From NCBI GenBank assembly GCA_016932335.1, contig JAFGCZ010000008.1, positions 62,001 to 126,000 on the forward strand: a stretch of DNA of 64,000 bases. Reading direction: 5' to 3'. How positions within the stretch are numbered: the first letter of the stretch is position 1; each line of letters starts with the position of its first letter. The position numbers were made by a program, and so were the translations under genes. Positions 9,971 through 19,488 of the stretch are shown in pieces. The notes beneath the pieces are model-generated. The model did not search any database. It was not told where the DNA came from and saw only the letters and a program-made list of their open reading frames with translations. This DNA comes from Opitutales bacterium (lineage in GTDB: Bacteria; Verrucomicrobiota; Verrucomicrobiia; Opitutales; Oceanipulchritudinaceae).

Positions 9971-11664
9971 GCCCCGGCAATATTTCCGTCGACCGGCGGA
10001 TGATCCTGTTGTTGATCCTTCTCGCGCAAGGCCACACGGCGAATTTTACCACTGATGGTTTTGGGGAGCTCTTTAACAAACTCGATGACACGCGGGCATT
10101 TGTAGGAGGAGGTTACGCTCTTAACGAATTCGCGCAGCTCCAATTCCAGTTTTTTGGAGGGGAGAAACCCTTCGGCCAGGATAACCGTGGCTTTAATGAG
10201 CTGGCCGCGCTTTTTGTCGGGCACGCCGGTAACGGCACACTCCTGAACAGAGGGGTGCTTGATGAGGACGCTTTCCACCTCATAGGGCCCAATGCGGTAA
10301 CCGGCACTCTTGATGAGATCGTCGGAACGACCCACATACCAGATGTAGCCGTCTTCATCCATACGGGCAACGTCTCCGGTGCGGTAAAAATCATTGTACC
10401 AGACACGGTCGGTTAACTCTGTATCGCGGTAGTATCCTTCGAACATCCCCAGAGGCAGTCCATTGCCGGTATAAATGGCAATTTCTCCTTCTTCCCCCTG
10501 CGGAACTTCCTCGTCATTGAGGTCCAGGAGACGCAAATCATAGCCCACAGAGGGTTTGCCGATAGAACCGGGCTTGGGTTCCATCCAGGGGAAGGTGCCC
10601 ACGGTCAGAGTCAATTCCGTCTGGCCATATCCCTCGAACATCTTGAGGCCGGTCATCTCAAAAAAGCGCTGGAAAACTTCGGGTTCCAAGGCTTCTCCGG
10701 CGCTGGCACAGTGTTGGAGTGCACTGAGGTCGTATTTGGAAATATCCTGCCGGATAATGAGACGGTAAACGGTTGGCGGAGCGCAGAAAGTGGTGACTTT
10801 GTAATCGGCGATACGGCGCAGCGTAGTGGTGATCTGAAAACGGTCGTAATCGTGCGCAAAGACGGCACTGCCGGCAATCCACTGCCCATAAATCTTCCCC
10901 CAAACAGCCTTGGCCCAGCCGGTATCGGAAACCGTATAGTGGAGCCCGTCGTCGACCACACACTGCCAGTATTTGGCGGTGGTGATGTGGCCCAGCGGAT
11001 AGGCAAAATTGTGCTGCACCATTTTCGGGTGCCCGGTGGTACCGGAAGTAAAATAGAGGAACATGCGCTCTTTGACGTGAGTTTCCACACGCTCAAAGGC
11101 TTCGGATTCGTGCTCGATTTCGTTGTTAAAGTTGAGCCAGCCTTCGCGGTGACCGGAGGAGAGGCACACTTTGGTTTTGAGGTAATCGCCAAAAACCTCC
11201 TGAGCAGCATCGACCTGCTCGAGGAGGAAATCGCTGTCGACACTGACCACCATTTTGATTTCGGCCTCACGGAGGCGGTAAACAATATCGCCACGGGTCA
11301 TCAGGTGGGTGGCCGGAATGGCCACAGCACCCAGCTTGTGCAAGGCCAGCAGACAGAACCAGAATTCGTAACGGCCTTTGGAAATAAGCATGACAGTGTC
11401 GCCTTTACCGATCCCCAGGCGGCGGAAAGCATTGGCTACGCGGTTGCTGTAGTTGCGCATGTCGGCAAACGTAAAGCATTCGTCGCCTCCATTATCGTCG
11501 CACCAGACGAGAGCCCGCTTGTTCGGTTGCTCCTCTGCGTATACGTCGACCACGTCATAGGCAAAATTGAAATTCTCGGGATAGCTGACTTTAAAGTTGG
11601 CGATAAAGTCGTCATAGCTGGAAAAGTCAGACTGAGAGACAAAACGGGATAGGAGTGAAGCCAT
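9967..11664 (-). CDS. AMP-dependent acyl-CoA synthetase
   Basis: FYFTSGTTGHPKMVQHN (here LYFTSGTTGHPKMVQ), GYGQTE, YRTGDVARMDEDGYIWYVGRSDDLIKSAGYRIGPYEVES, PKTISGKIRR. Confidence 0.9.
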   Translation of the reverse strand: MASLLSRFVSQSDFSSYDDFIANFKVSYPENFNFAYDVVDVYAEEQPNKRALVWCDDNGGDECFTFADMRNYSNRVANAFRRLGIGKGDTVMLISKGRYEFWFCLLALHKLGAVAIPATHLMTRGDIVYRLREAEIKMVVSVDSDFLLEQVDAAQEVFGDYLKTKVCLSSGHREGWLNFNNEIEHESEAFERVETHVKERMFLYFTSGTTGHPKMVQHNFAYPLGHITTAKYWQCVVDDGLHYTVSDTGWAKAVWGKIYGQWIAGSAVFAHDYDRFQITTTLRRIADYKVTTFCAPPTVYRLIIRQDISKYDLSALQHCASAGEALEPEVFQRFFEMTGLKMFEGYGQTELTLTVGTFPWMEPKPGSIGKPSVGYDLRLLDLNDEEVPQGEEGEIAIYTGNGLPLGMFEGYYRDTELTDRVWYNDFYRTGDVARMDEDGYIWYVGRSDDLIKSAGYRIGPYEVESVLIKHPSVQECAVTGVPDKKRGQLIKATVILAEGFLPSKKLELELREFVKSVTSSYKCPRVIEFVKELPKTISGKIRRVALREKDQQQDHPPVDGNIAGA

Positions 11665-11861
11665 AAGTAACAGGTATCAGGTGTTAAAAACGCACAGCTA
11701 TATGATGGTGCATGGTCTAAGCTTTTCTCAACCAAAAGGAAAGCAAAAAGCAGTATTAAAAGGATAAAGCGATGAAAGCGTTTTTTTGCAGTTGACGAGG
11801 TTCCCCGCAGGTGCATGCTACGAGCCTCAGCTTTGCCGCACCTCTTTTGGGGCAAGCAATT

Positions 11862-11939
11862 CGGGGCATAGCTCAGCCTGGCTAGAGCGCCTGCTTTGGG
11901 AGCAGGAAGTCGTCGGTTCGAATCCGGCTGCCCCGACCA
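11862..11939 (+). tRNA. tRNA-Pro(TGG), CCA encoded
   Basis: CGGGGCA/TGCCCCG acceptor, CCTGC TTTGGGA GCAGG anticodon arm, GGTTCGAATCC T-arm, ACCA end. Confidence 0.95.
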
Positions 11940-11944
11940 CTTTA

Positions 11945-11974
11945 AAAACCGAGGTTTATCACCTCGGTTTTTTT
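11945..11974 (+). terminator. Intrinsic terminator after tRNA-Pro
   Basis: AACCGAGGTttatcACCTCGGTTTTTTT. Confidence 0.85.
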
Positions 11975-12008
11975 GTGCACCAAAGCGAACATAAGCGGAG
12001 ATGGTGCA

Positions 12009-12302
12009 TCAGGGGTGAATACTGTCCAAAACCGCGTCGGGATGCTTAATAGCGATCTTCATAAGCACTTTGGCTGTGGCCGGAGGGGTTCTACGCCCTT
12101 GTTCCCACCCCCTCAGCGTACCTACGGGGGTTTGTATGAGCTTGGCGAACTGCTCCTGCGTCATCCCAAGCTTGGCACGGGCGGTACTGGTTTCATTTTC
12201 GGGGTTTACAATACGAATTCGCCCCTGCTTCAGCTCACCGGCCTCAATCTGTTTCATCTGTTTCAATGATTGCTTAAGACGTTCAAAGTCGTTTTTTTCC
12301 AT
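12009..12302 (-). CDS. HTH regulator of NadS/HigA-like antitoxin type
   Basis: LGMTQEQFAKLIQTPVGTLRGWEQGRRTPPATAKVLMKIAIKHPDAV. Confidence 0.75.
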   Translation of the reverse strand: MEKNDFERLKQSLKQMKQIEAGELKQGRIRIVNPENETSTARAKLGMTQEQFAKLIQTPVGTLRGWEQGRRTPPATAKVLMKIAIKHPDAVLDSIHP

Positions 12303-12371
12303 TTTATTTACCCCAGCTCAATAATCGATTTCAGCAGTCTAGGCTGTGTTTGACTCGCTCAAAGAAAACTG

Positions 12372-12920
12372 ATGAATCATCAATACATGAGTGAAAAAAG
12401 AGAGCGTCCTCCGGGAATCATGATTCTTGCCGCAGTGCTTATCATCGGCGCGATAACGGGATTAGGAACCTTTATCTACCAACAATATCAGATACAAAGA
12501 CTAACCGATGGTAATGAATTGAATTCCGCATGGGATGCAGCCAATACAGCGCTTCTTTTCATATGGGGAATCGTGTCTGCAATCGGTTTGTGGCGAGGCA
12601 GAAAATGGGGCTGGTGGTCAGGCGCATTGCTATTACTGGGCTCCATATTTGCAAATATTTGCGGAATCATATCTATCAGTATGACCGTTGGCTCGTATAT
12701 ATGGGAGAGTCCTGAGCTGATGATCCTCTGTCTGAAAATAGTTGCCCGCAGTATCATATACGCTCTTTTCGTGGCTTATTTATTCAGGAAAAATGTGCTG
12801 ACATTTTGCGAACTATGTGAAAACGAACGTCTGATTCGTTGCCTTGCGCTGTTGGGGGCTTCCCTGCTTTTGTATCTGTGCTACTATGGCAGTATATTTC
12901 TGCTGACGAAGTTTGCCTGA
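12372..12920 (+). CDS. Hypothetical membrane protein (about four TM segments)
   Basis: Hydrophobic segments; no family recognised. Confidence 0.5.
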   Translation: MNHQYMSEKRERPPGIMILAAVLIIGAITGLGTFIYQQYQIQRLTDGNELNSAWDAANTALLFIWGIVSAIGLWRGRKWGWWSGALLLLGSIFANICGIISISMTVGSYIWESPELMILCLKIVARSIIYALFVAYLFRKNVLTFCELCENERLIRCLALLGASLLLYLCYYGSIFLLTKFA

Positions 12921-12927
12921 TGCACAG

Positions 12928-12959
12928 AAAAACCGATGCCCCCACGGCATCGGTTTTTT
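12928..12959. terminator. Bidirectional intrinsic terminator
   Basis: AAAAACCGATGCC cccac GGCATCGGTTTTTT between convergent genes. Confidence 0.85.
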
Positions 12960-12998
12960 GCAGTTCCAGCTATTCAATGGATCTCGAAACGATATGGC

Positions 12999-14285
12999 TT
13001 AAAATTGGTATTTGGTGGACAGCTGAATACGGTTATCGGAAGCATCGGAGGCATCTTTATAACCGGTGGTAATGTGTGAGTATTCGGCAGCCAGCGTAAC
13101 GGCCTCAGTCAATTGATAAAAAGCGCTGACGAAGAGGCGGCTGTTCTTGGAGCGCCCCCCTGGATTGAGGTCCTCATCTTTAGGATCGTCGATACCGTAA
13201 CCGAGGTTGAGGTTCCAGCGGTCTGTGGGATAGAAAACAGCCTGCACCCAGCCACCTTTGGCTGCCACAGAGGTATCGAGGGTGGTATTAATCCCCTGCC
13301 CTACACCACCGAGGAAACCATCGAGGTTTTCACCCGTCCAGAGATTGGCCTGCAAAGCAAATTGCTCGGCAAAAGGAATGTGCAGCCCGGCCACAAGGAG
13401 GTGGCTGTCGAAATCGCGGGAGTCGTTGGCTCCGGGCTGGTCGAGAGTTTCTTTACCAAACTGCCCGCCGATGCTGAATTTGGCCGGTTTTGAGGTAAAG
13501 ATGGGTGCATCGAAAGCAATCAGCGCTTCCACGGTAGGCTGCGCGGAATCCAGACCGTCGTCCTGCCCGAGTAAGTCACTGTCGCCGGCGGAAGTTTTAG
13601 CCAGAGCAAGTTTGAAGGTTAGTTTGGAGTCATTGTCGAGCTGAACCACTTTGCTGAGCTTGAGCTGAGGCCGGCGGCTGTAGAGGTGCCCGGCATTACC
13701 GAGAAATCCGGCATCCACAGTGATTGGAGCCACATAGAAGAAGGCATCCCAATCCTGACCGGCGCGCACCGAGAGACCATCACCAAAGTCGAGATTGATG
13801 TAGCTGTGGCGCAGGCGAAGCCCGTATGCAGTTTCTGAACCGTTGGAGAAAAAGTCGGTTTCCAACTTGGCGGTTGCTTTAATGCCGTGGCTGACAGGTA
13901 AATCAAAATCCAGCCCCAGGCGTGAGTCGCGGGCAGAAAAATCGGTCTGGCTGTCGCTTCCGTTAACTTCCGGCTGAGCGTAAAGCGTCAGGCCTCCGGT
14001 AGACGGGAAGGGCTTATGGGAGTCATAAGTGGCATCTACTTTAATATAACCATAGGGCTTGATGGAAACAGAGCCGATTTTCACCGCGTCCGGGTCTTTC
14101 GCTGTCTGCAGATGGGCCTGAGAGGGTGAGGCCTCATCGACCTGAGCGAGTCGCTTTTCGAGCTCGGCAATGCGTTGATTGAGGGCATCGATCTGTTGCG
14201 GAGTCACTTGGGCCGATTGGGCCCAAGCAGAACCGCCGAGCAGAGCGAAGAGAGCGATAGAAGAGAGTTTAGTCTTAGTTTTCAT
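12999..14285 (-). CDS. DcaP-like outer-membrane porin
   Basis: Signal peptide MKTKTKLSSIALFALLGGSAWAQ, coiled-coil QIDALNQRIAELEKRLAQ, barrel ending in aromatic F (STKYQF). Confidence 0.75.
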   Translation of the reverse strand: MKTKTKLSSIALFALLGGSAWAQSAQVTPQQIDALNQRIAELEKRLAQVDEASPSQAHLQTAKDPDAVKIGSVSIKPYGYIKVDATYDSHKPFPSTGGLTLYAQPEVNGSDSQTDFSARDSRLGLDFDLPVSHGIKATAKLETDFFSNGSETAYGLRLRHSYINLDFGDGLSVRAGQDWDAFFYVAPITVDAGFLGNAGHLYSRRPQLKLSKVVQLDNDSKLTFKLALAKTSAGDSDLLGQDDGLDSAQPTVEALIAFDAPIFTSKPAKFSIGGQFGKETLDQPGANDSRDFDSHLLVAGLHIPFAEQFALQANLWTGENLDGFLGGVGQGINTTLDTSVAAKGGWVQAVFYPTDRWNLNLGYGIDDPKDEDLNPGGRSKNSRLFVSAFYQLTEAVTLAAEYSHITTGYKDASDASDNRIQLSTKYQF

Positions 14286-14331
14286 AGTTGGTTTCAGTTT
14301 TTTTGGTTTTTGAAAGGTTGGGTGCAGCGAC

Positions 14332-14370
14332 AAAAAAAGCCCGCATACCGGATTCGGGGCTGCGGGCTTT
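14332..14370 (-). terminator. Intrinsic terminator in the porin 5' leader (candidate attenuator)
   Basis: Minus strand AAAGCCCGCA(15-nt loop)TGCGGGCTTTTTTT: 10-bp perfect stem plus U-run, ~45 nt upstream of the porin ATG. Confidence 0.8.
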
Positions 14371-14395
14371 CTCGAATGGATGCTGTAGAAATCGG

Positions 14396-14497
14396 TCAGC
14401 AGCAATCCGTCTCAGGCCTCCCCGGAATCATGCGGAAACAAGCACACATACAAGGCATGGTACAGCGGGTTTCAGTCATGTGGCGGGAGGTGTTCAT
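14396..14497 (-). CDS. Cys/Met-rich leader peptide (33 aa, or 27 aa from ATG at 14479)
   Basis: MNTSRHMTETRCTMPCMCACFRMIPGRPETDCC*, six Cys, ending Cys-Cys-stop ~25 nt before the terminator hairpin; no clear Shine-Dalgarno. Confidence 0.5.
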   Translation of the reverse strand: MNTSRHMTETRCTMPCMCACFRMIPGRPETDCC

Positions 14498-14849
14498 ACG
14501 GTGTGCTATTTCAGATGTTGAAGGACAGTTAATCGGAAAAGAGATTTTGTAAAGTCTTATTTTTAGTATTTTGCCTATTTTACATAAGATAAAACCAGAG
14601 ATGCCTCTAATTCCTTTATTTATGTGGATTGAGCCGCATCAGAGAAAGAGAAAGAAGGAAGACTATCATCCCAAAGATGGTGTTGGCACGGCAAAGGAAG
14701 GTAAGCACCTCGCAAATAGTGCCTTTTTGTCTCGCACTAAAAACAAGTCACACCGAACCAGAGCAAAAGCGTCATTATGTCTCACCTTAAACAATCTCCC
14801 TGTTTTCTCTTATGCCTGATGTACAACGACTTACAATTCACCAAGCAAC

Positions 14850-14865
14850 TGGCATGCGCTCTGCA
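14850..14865 (+). promoter_or_regulatory. Putative sigma-54 -24/-12 promoter of hsp20 operon
   Basis: TGGCATGCGCTCTGCA: GG-N10-GC spacing, near consensus TGGCACG-N4-TTGCA; 57 bp before the ATG. Confidence 0.6.
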
Positions 14866-14921
14866 ATATAGGGAAGTATCCACAACAAAACACTTTAAAA
14901 CACTAACCTAAGGAAAACATC

Positions 14922-15326
14922 ATGAACCTCATTCGTTACCAAACACCTCGCACAACTTTATTCAGCAACTTTAACCGCTTCTTCGATGAAGCCTTCGGCA
15001 ACCTCTGGCAGGAACCGACCATGCACACCAACCTCTACAATCCGGCGGTCAATGTGTATGAAGATGCAGACAATGTTTATCTGCGGGCCGAGCTGCCGGG
15101 ATTCTCCAAAGATGAGATCCACCTGGAAGTGGAAAATGCAGTGCTGACCATCCGAGCCGAGCGCAAGGGCAAGGACAACGAAGCAGAAGTCTCCTACAGC
15201 CGCTCCTTCACCATCGACGACAGTATGGACACGGAAAAGATCAAAGCCAATCTGAAAGACGGCATCCTCAGCCTGACGCTACCGCGCCGCGAAGAAAGCA
15301 AACCGCGCCAGATCAAGATCAGCTAA
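14922..15326 (+). CDS. Hsp20/alpha-crystallin small heat shock protein
   Basis: NVYEDADNVYLRAELPGFSKDEIHLEVENAVLTIRAER...IKANLKDGILSLTLPRREE. Confidence 0.92.
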   Translation: MNLIRYQTPRTTLFSNFNRFFDEAFGNLWQEPTMHTNLYNPAVNVYEDADNVYLRAELPGFSKDEIHLEVENAVLTIRAERKGKDNEAEVSYSRSFTIDDSMDTEKIKANLKDGILSLTLPRREESKPRQIKIS

Positions 15327-15368
15327 CCCAGAAAAAGCACTTATTTTAACTAAAGAAAGGATTTTCCC

Positions 15369-15755
15369 ATGAGCGAACTCGTAAAGCAAAGCACCGACAA
15401 TACTCCGACCACCAGCGAACCCACAGCCACCCGCAAACTGCGCCCGTGGTACCGCGTGGACAAGAAGGAACAGGGCTACACCGCAGAGGTGTATTTGCCC
15501 GGTGTAACAAAAGACAGCGTTACCCTGCATTACGAAGAAGATGCTTTACTGATTGATGCGGTGCGCAGCGACAGCGTGCCGGAATCGTGGAAACTGATTC
15601 GCTCGGAAAGCTGCCCGGGAGATTTCTCCCTGAAGCTGCACCTGGGCGAACAAATTGACCACGAAAAGATCGAAGCTTCCTTTGAAAACGGTGTGTTGAA
15701 ACTGGACTTCGCCAAGCGAGCCAAAGCCACACCTAAACAGATAGCCATCAGCTAA
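15369..15755 (+). CDS. Hsp20/alpha-crystallin protein (second, divergent copy)
   Basis: YTAEVYLPGVTKDSVTLHYEEDALLIDAVR...IEASFENGVLKLDFAKRAKATPKQIAIS. Confidence 0.88.
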   Translation: MSELVKQSTDNTPTTSEPTATRKLRPWYRVDKKEQGYTAEVYLPGVTKDSVTLHYEEDALLIDAVRSDSVPESWKLIRSESCPGDFSLKLHLGEQIDHEKIEASFENGVLKLDFAKRAKATPKQIAIS

Positions 15756-15835
15756 CCACTGACGAGGGCACACGGACGGCACGACGTCCGCACAAAGACA
15801 GAGATAGACAGTAGTAGGTTTCATAAGCATAGGGG

Positions 15836-15866
15836 AACCGGGCACTCGTAAGGGTGCCCGGTTTTT
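15836..15866 (+). terminator. Intrinsic terminator of hsp20 operon
   Basis: AACCGGGCACtcgtaagGGTGCCCGGTTTTT. Confidence 0.85.
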
Positions 15867-15896
15867 GCTTGGCTTTTATGGCATTTTCGAGAGAAG

Positions 15897-18443
15897 TTGA
15901 GGGGAATGGATCCGGCGACTCTCCCCATACAGACCCTCCGCGAAGAACTGCGCACGACGTTGCAACAGTCGCGGCGTTTTATACTGCAGGCCCCCACAGG
16001 CTCGGGGAAATCGACACAGATTCCACAGATGCTGGCCGATAATCCGGAAATCGGCAGCGGGATGATTATTGTACTGCAGCCACGGCGTATTGCGGCGCGT
16101 ATGCTGGCCCGGCGCATTGCTCAGGAACGCGGCGAACGCTTGGGAGAAGGAACAGGATACCAGGTACGCTTTGAAAAACACTGGGGCCCAAAAACCCGCA
16201 TTCTGCTGGTAACGGAAGGTATTCTACTGCGCAAACTGCTGGAAGATCCCTCCCTACCCGGAGTCTCCGCCGTGCTCTTCGACGAGTTCCACGAGCGGCA
16301 CCTCTACGGTGATATTACGCTGGCTCAGGCCTTACAGATTCAGAAAACTACCCGACCGGACCTTTACATCGGAGTGATGTCGGCAACGCTGGAAACAGAA
16401 ACACTGCAGCGCTTCATGGAGCCCTGCGCTATTCTGCAATCGGAAGGGCGCACTTTCCCGGTAGATATTTACTACAACGGGGCAGGCACCCCCACCCGCC
16501 CCATACCGGTATGGGAGCGCGCGGCCAAACAGTTCAACAAACTGGCGGCAAGCCATGAGGGCGACTGCCTGATCTTTATGCCCGGTGCTTATGAAATCCG
16601 TAAAACCATTGAGGCTCTCTCGGAACAACCGGAGGCCCGGGGATGCGCGGTACTGGCCTTGCACGGAGAACTCCCGCCCGAACAACAGGACGCGGTGCTG
16701 GAAGCTCAGGAACGCCGCAAAATCATTGTAGCCACCAACGTGGCCGAAACCTCTCTGACGATTGACGGCATCCGCATGGTTATCGACAGCGGGCAGGCTC
16801 GAATCCCCTCCTTTGACCCTCACCGGGGTATCAACACGATCCTCATCCACAACATCAGTCGTGCCAGCGCCGATCAACGCGCCGGGCGCGCCGGACGCAC
16901 CGCACCGGGGGTGTGTATGCGCCTGTGGAGCGAGCAGGAACACCAACACCGCCCGGCACAGGAACTGGCAGAAGTACGGCGGCTGGAACTTTCGGAGATT
17001 TTGCTTTCGCTGAAAGCGCTGGGCTACGCCGATCTGGCAACATTCCCCTGGTTTGAAGCTCCCGAAGCATTGAGCCTGCAGCGGGCGGAAAATCTGCTGC
17101 ACGACCTGGGGGCCTTAAAGGCCAACGGCAGCTTGAGCGATATCGGAAAAACCATGGCCTCTTTTCCGTTGCACCCACGCTATGCCCGCATGCTTTTGGA
17201 AGCCGAAGAACACGGCTGTGTGCGGCCCGTGGCTCTGATCGCTGCCTTGAGCCAGGGGCGTGATGTACTGATGCCTTTAAACGACCGCAGGCAGCGGGAG
17301 AAACGGGAAGATCTGCTGGGAACCGATGAACATCCCGTCTGTGACTTTTTCATTGAAATGCGGGCCTGGCAATTGGCGGCCTCGCGCAGTTTCAACACCG
17401 CCTTTTGCCGGGAATGGGGCCTGCACGCCCAATCGGCAAGGCAGGCGGGCCAACTAATGCAACAGTTTGTGGCCCTAGCTCAATCCCGCGGGCTAAAAGT
17501 AGAAGAAAGCAGCCAAACGGATGAAACAGACCTTCGGCGTTGCCTGTTGACGGGATTTTCCGACCAACTGGCCCTGCAGGCAGCTCAGGGTTCCTCCCGC
17601 TGCTATCTGGTACACCAGCGCAAAGGAGAGCGCAGGCAGGAAAGCGTAGTCAAAGCACCGCTGTTTATCTCGGCCGATATTGAAGAGCGCAATGCCCGCG
17701 GAGAGGTGGTTGTCTTTCTAGGGAAGAACACAGCCATAGAACGCGCTTGGTTACAGGAAATTTTCCCGGAGGACTTTTCCAATAGAGAAGAAACCTGCTG
17801 GGATGCCGATCAGCGGCGCGTAGTCTGCCGCAAAGAGGTGACATTTCGCGATCTGGTACTGGAGCGACAGGAAACGGGAACTCCATCCACCGACGAGGCC
17901 GCTCGGCTTCTGGGGCGCGAGGTAATGGAGGAGCGGCTGCTCCTGAAAAATTGGACCGAGGCCACCGAGCGCTGGATCCTGCGCATGAACTTTGTGGCGC
18001 GCCATTTTCCAGAATATGAAATAGCACCTCTGGAAAAGGAGGACCGTTTGATGATTTTAGAACAGATTTGCTACGGCGCGGTGAGTTATAAAGAAATCAA
18101 GAACCGTGAGGTCATGCCCCACCTGCAGGACTGGCTGACACCGGAACAACTGCCTCTAATAGATCTGTGCGCACCGGACCACTATACACTGCCCAAAGGA
18201 CACCGCAGTCGCCTGCGCTACGGAGAGGACGGCAGCGTGACGGTGAGCGCAACGATTCAACAGCTTTATGACGCTCCGGATGAGATTCGCATAGCCGACC
18301 GCGTACCGGCGATTATCGAATTACTGGCGCCCAACCGCCGGCCGGTGCAGGTTACCAGGAATCTGGGAGCGTTCTGGAATGGCAGCTACCCGGAAATCCG
18401 CAAGGCACTGAAGGGACGCTATCCCAAACACGAGTGGCGCTGA
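15897..18443 (+). CDS. hrpB: ATP-dependent helicase HrpB
   Basis: APTGSGKSTQIP, DEFHER, SATLE, QRAGRAGR motifs; HrpB-type C-terminus. Confidence 0.92.
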   Translation: MRGMDPATLPIQTLREELRTTLQQSRRFILQAPTGSGKSTQIPQMLADNPEIGSGMIIVLQPRRIAARMLARRIAQERGERLGEGTGYQVRFEKHWGPKTRILLVTEGILLRKLLEDPSLPGVSAVLFDEFHERHLYGDITLAQALQIQKTTRPDLYIGVMSATLETETLQRFMEPCAILQSEGRTFPVDIYYNGAGTPTRPIPVWERAAKQFNKLAASHEGDCLIFMPGAYEIRKTIEALSEQPEARGCAVLALHGELPPEQQDAVLEAQERRKIIVATNVAETSLTIDGIRMVIDSGQARIPSFDPHRGINTILIHNISRASADQRAGRAGRTAPGVCMRLWSEQEHQHRPAQELAEVRRLELSEILLSLKALGYADLATFPWFEAPEALSLQRAENLLHDLGALKANGSLSDIGKTMASFPLHPRYARMLLEAEEHGCVRPVALIAALSQGRDVLMPLNDRRQREKREDLLGTDEHPVCDFFIEMRAWQLAASRSFNTAFCREWGLHAQSARQAGQLMQQFVALAQSRGLKVEESSQTDETDLRRCLLTGFSDQLALQAAQGSSRCYLVHQRKGERRQESVVKAPLFISADIEERNARGEVVVFLGKNTAIERAWLQEIFPEDFSNREETCWDADQRRVVCRKEVTFRDLVLERQETGTPSTDEAARLLGREVMEERLLLKNWTEATERWILRMNFVARHFPEYEIAPLEKEDRLMILEQICYGAVSYKEIKNREVMPHLQDWLTPEQLPLIDLCAPDHYTLPKGHRSRLRYGEDGSVTVSATIQQLYDAPDEIRIADRVPAIIELLAPNRRPVQVTRNLGAFWNGSYPEIRKALKGRYPKHEWR

Positions 18444-18516
18444 GGAGAAAGCAGCGAGTAGTTGAACAAAGTTGCTCAAGTGAAGCGTTATCAGGCCGAT
18501 ATATAACCCGATTATC

Positions 18517-19488
18517 TTGAGAAAGCCATGTAACAGTCCAACACGCCCGATACGGCGGTACCTCCTGTGTGCCGCATGCGGACTTTTATGGGTTTCTGTT
18601 CCTGCAGAGGCGCAGTTTATCTCTGCGCGGAAGAAGAACCAGATGGAGAACCCGACACAGGCAACAGCAGCGCAAAACGTGCAACAACTTCGCACGGAAG
18701 TGCAGGCAAGCGCAGCACCTGCCAACGAAGGGGCCCCTCAAGCCACTGAGCTAAGCGTGCAGGAAAACAACAGTGTGAGTTATGCCGGAATGGAATACCA
18801 GGTGGAGGCACTGGCCCGCACCCGCAGCACCATGGGGCAGGCTACAGGGACGCAGTCGAAAACCTTTTTCAAGCAGCGCAACATCAGCGGAAAACTCTTT
18901 TTTCCCATTCGCAGCCCTTATATCCCCAGACTGGGGGCCACTCCGGTGCGTTTTGCCCAGCCGACCATTGCCTTTAATCGTCGAAATCTGGTGCGAGAAA
19001 CATCACGCATTGAAGAAGAAGTGGTTCTTCCGGAGATTGTGCTGACACCTGCAGAAGAAATCGCCAAGGCGGAAACAGCCGCCAAAGAAGCGGCCATGGC
19101 CGATACCAACAAACTGCAGGACGACATGTCGGAAGTCACCTACCAATTCCAGGACCAAGAGCTGATCATCGACGACCGACACTTACAGGCCATGAATCAG
19201 GCCGGAGGCCCACAATCGAGGATCGTTATCAAACATCTGAGGAACGAAGTAGATGCTCCAAAAGAGGCTGAGCCCGAAGAACGCCCGGGCAGAACCTTGC
19301 TTTCCAGCGACTACAAAGGTAATATGGAGCTTGTCGATCCCAATGAATTGCTTATTTATTTTGAAGAAACCCAAGTCGATGACAACGGAGAGAAGACCAA
19401 GGTAGGAACTCCGTTTGTAGTGCCCTTTGAAAGTAGACCCACTCCGGTAAACACAGGAAGCGATGCTTCCTATAAAACAATCGAATGA
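18517..19488 (+). CDS. Exported hypothetical protein
   Basis: Signal-like N-terminus RRYLLCAACGLLWVSVPAEAQ; overlaps the next ORF. Confidence 0.55.
   Translation: MRKPCNSPTRPIRRYLLCAACGLLWVSVPAEAQFISARKKNQMENPTQATAAQNVQQLRTEVQASAAPANEGAPQATELSVQENNSVSYAGMEYQVEALARTRSTMGQATGTQSKTFFKQRNISGKLFFPIRSPYIPRLGATPVRFAQPTIAFNRRNLVRETSRIEEEVVLPEIVLTPAEEIAKAETAAKEAAMADTNKLQDDMSEVTYQFQDQELIIDDRHLQAMNQAGGPQSRIVIKHLRNEVDAPKEAEPEERPGRTLLSSDYKGNMELVDPNELLIYFEETQVDDNGEKTKVGTPFVVPFESRPTPVNTGSDASYKTIE

Noticed and set aside
14175-14552. Plus-strand ORFs across the porin leader (14175-14552, 14288-14521)
   Set aside because: Antisense to porin start, terminator and leader ORF; no homology-like features.
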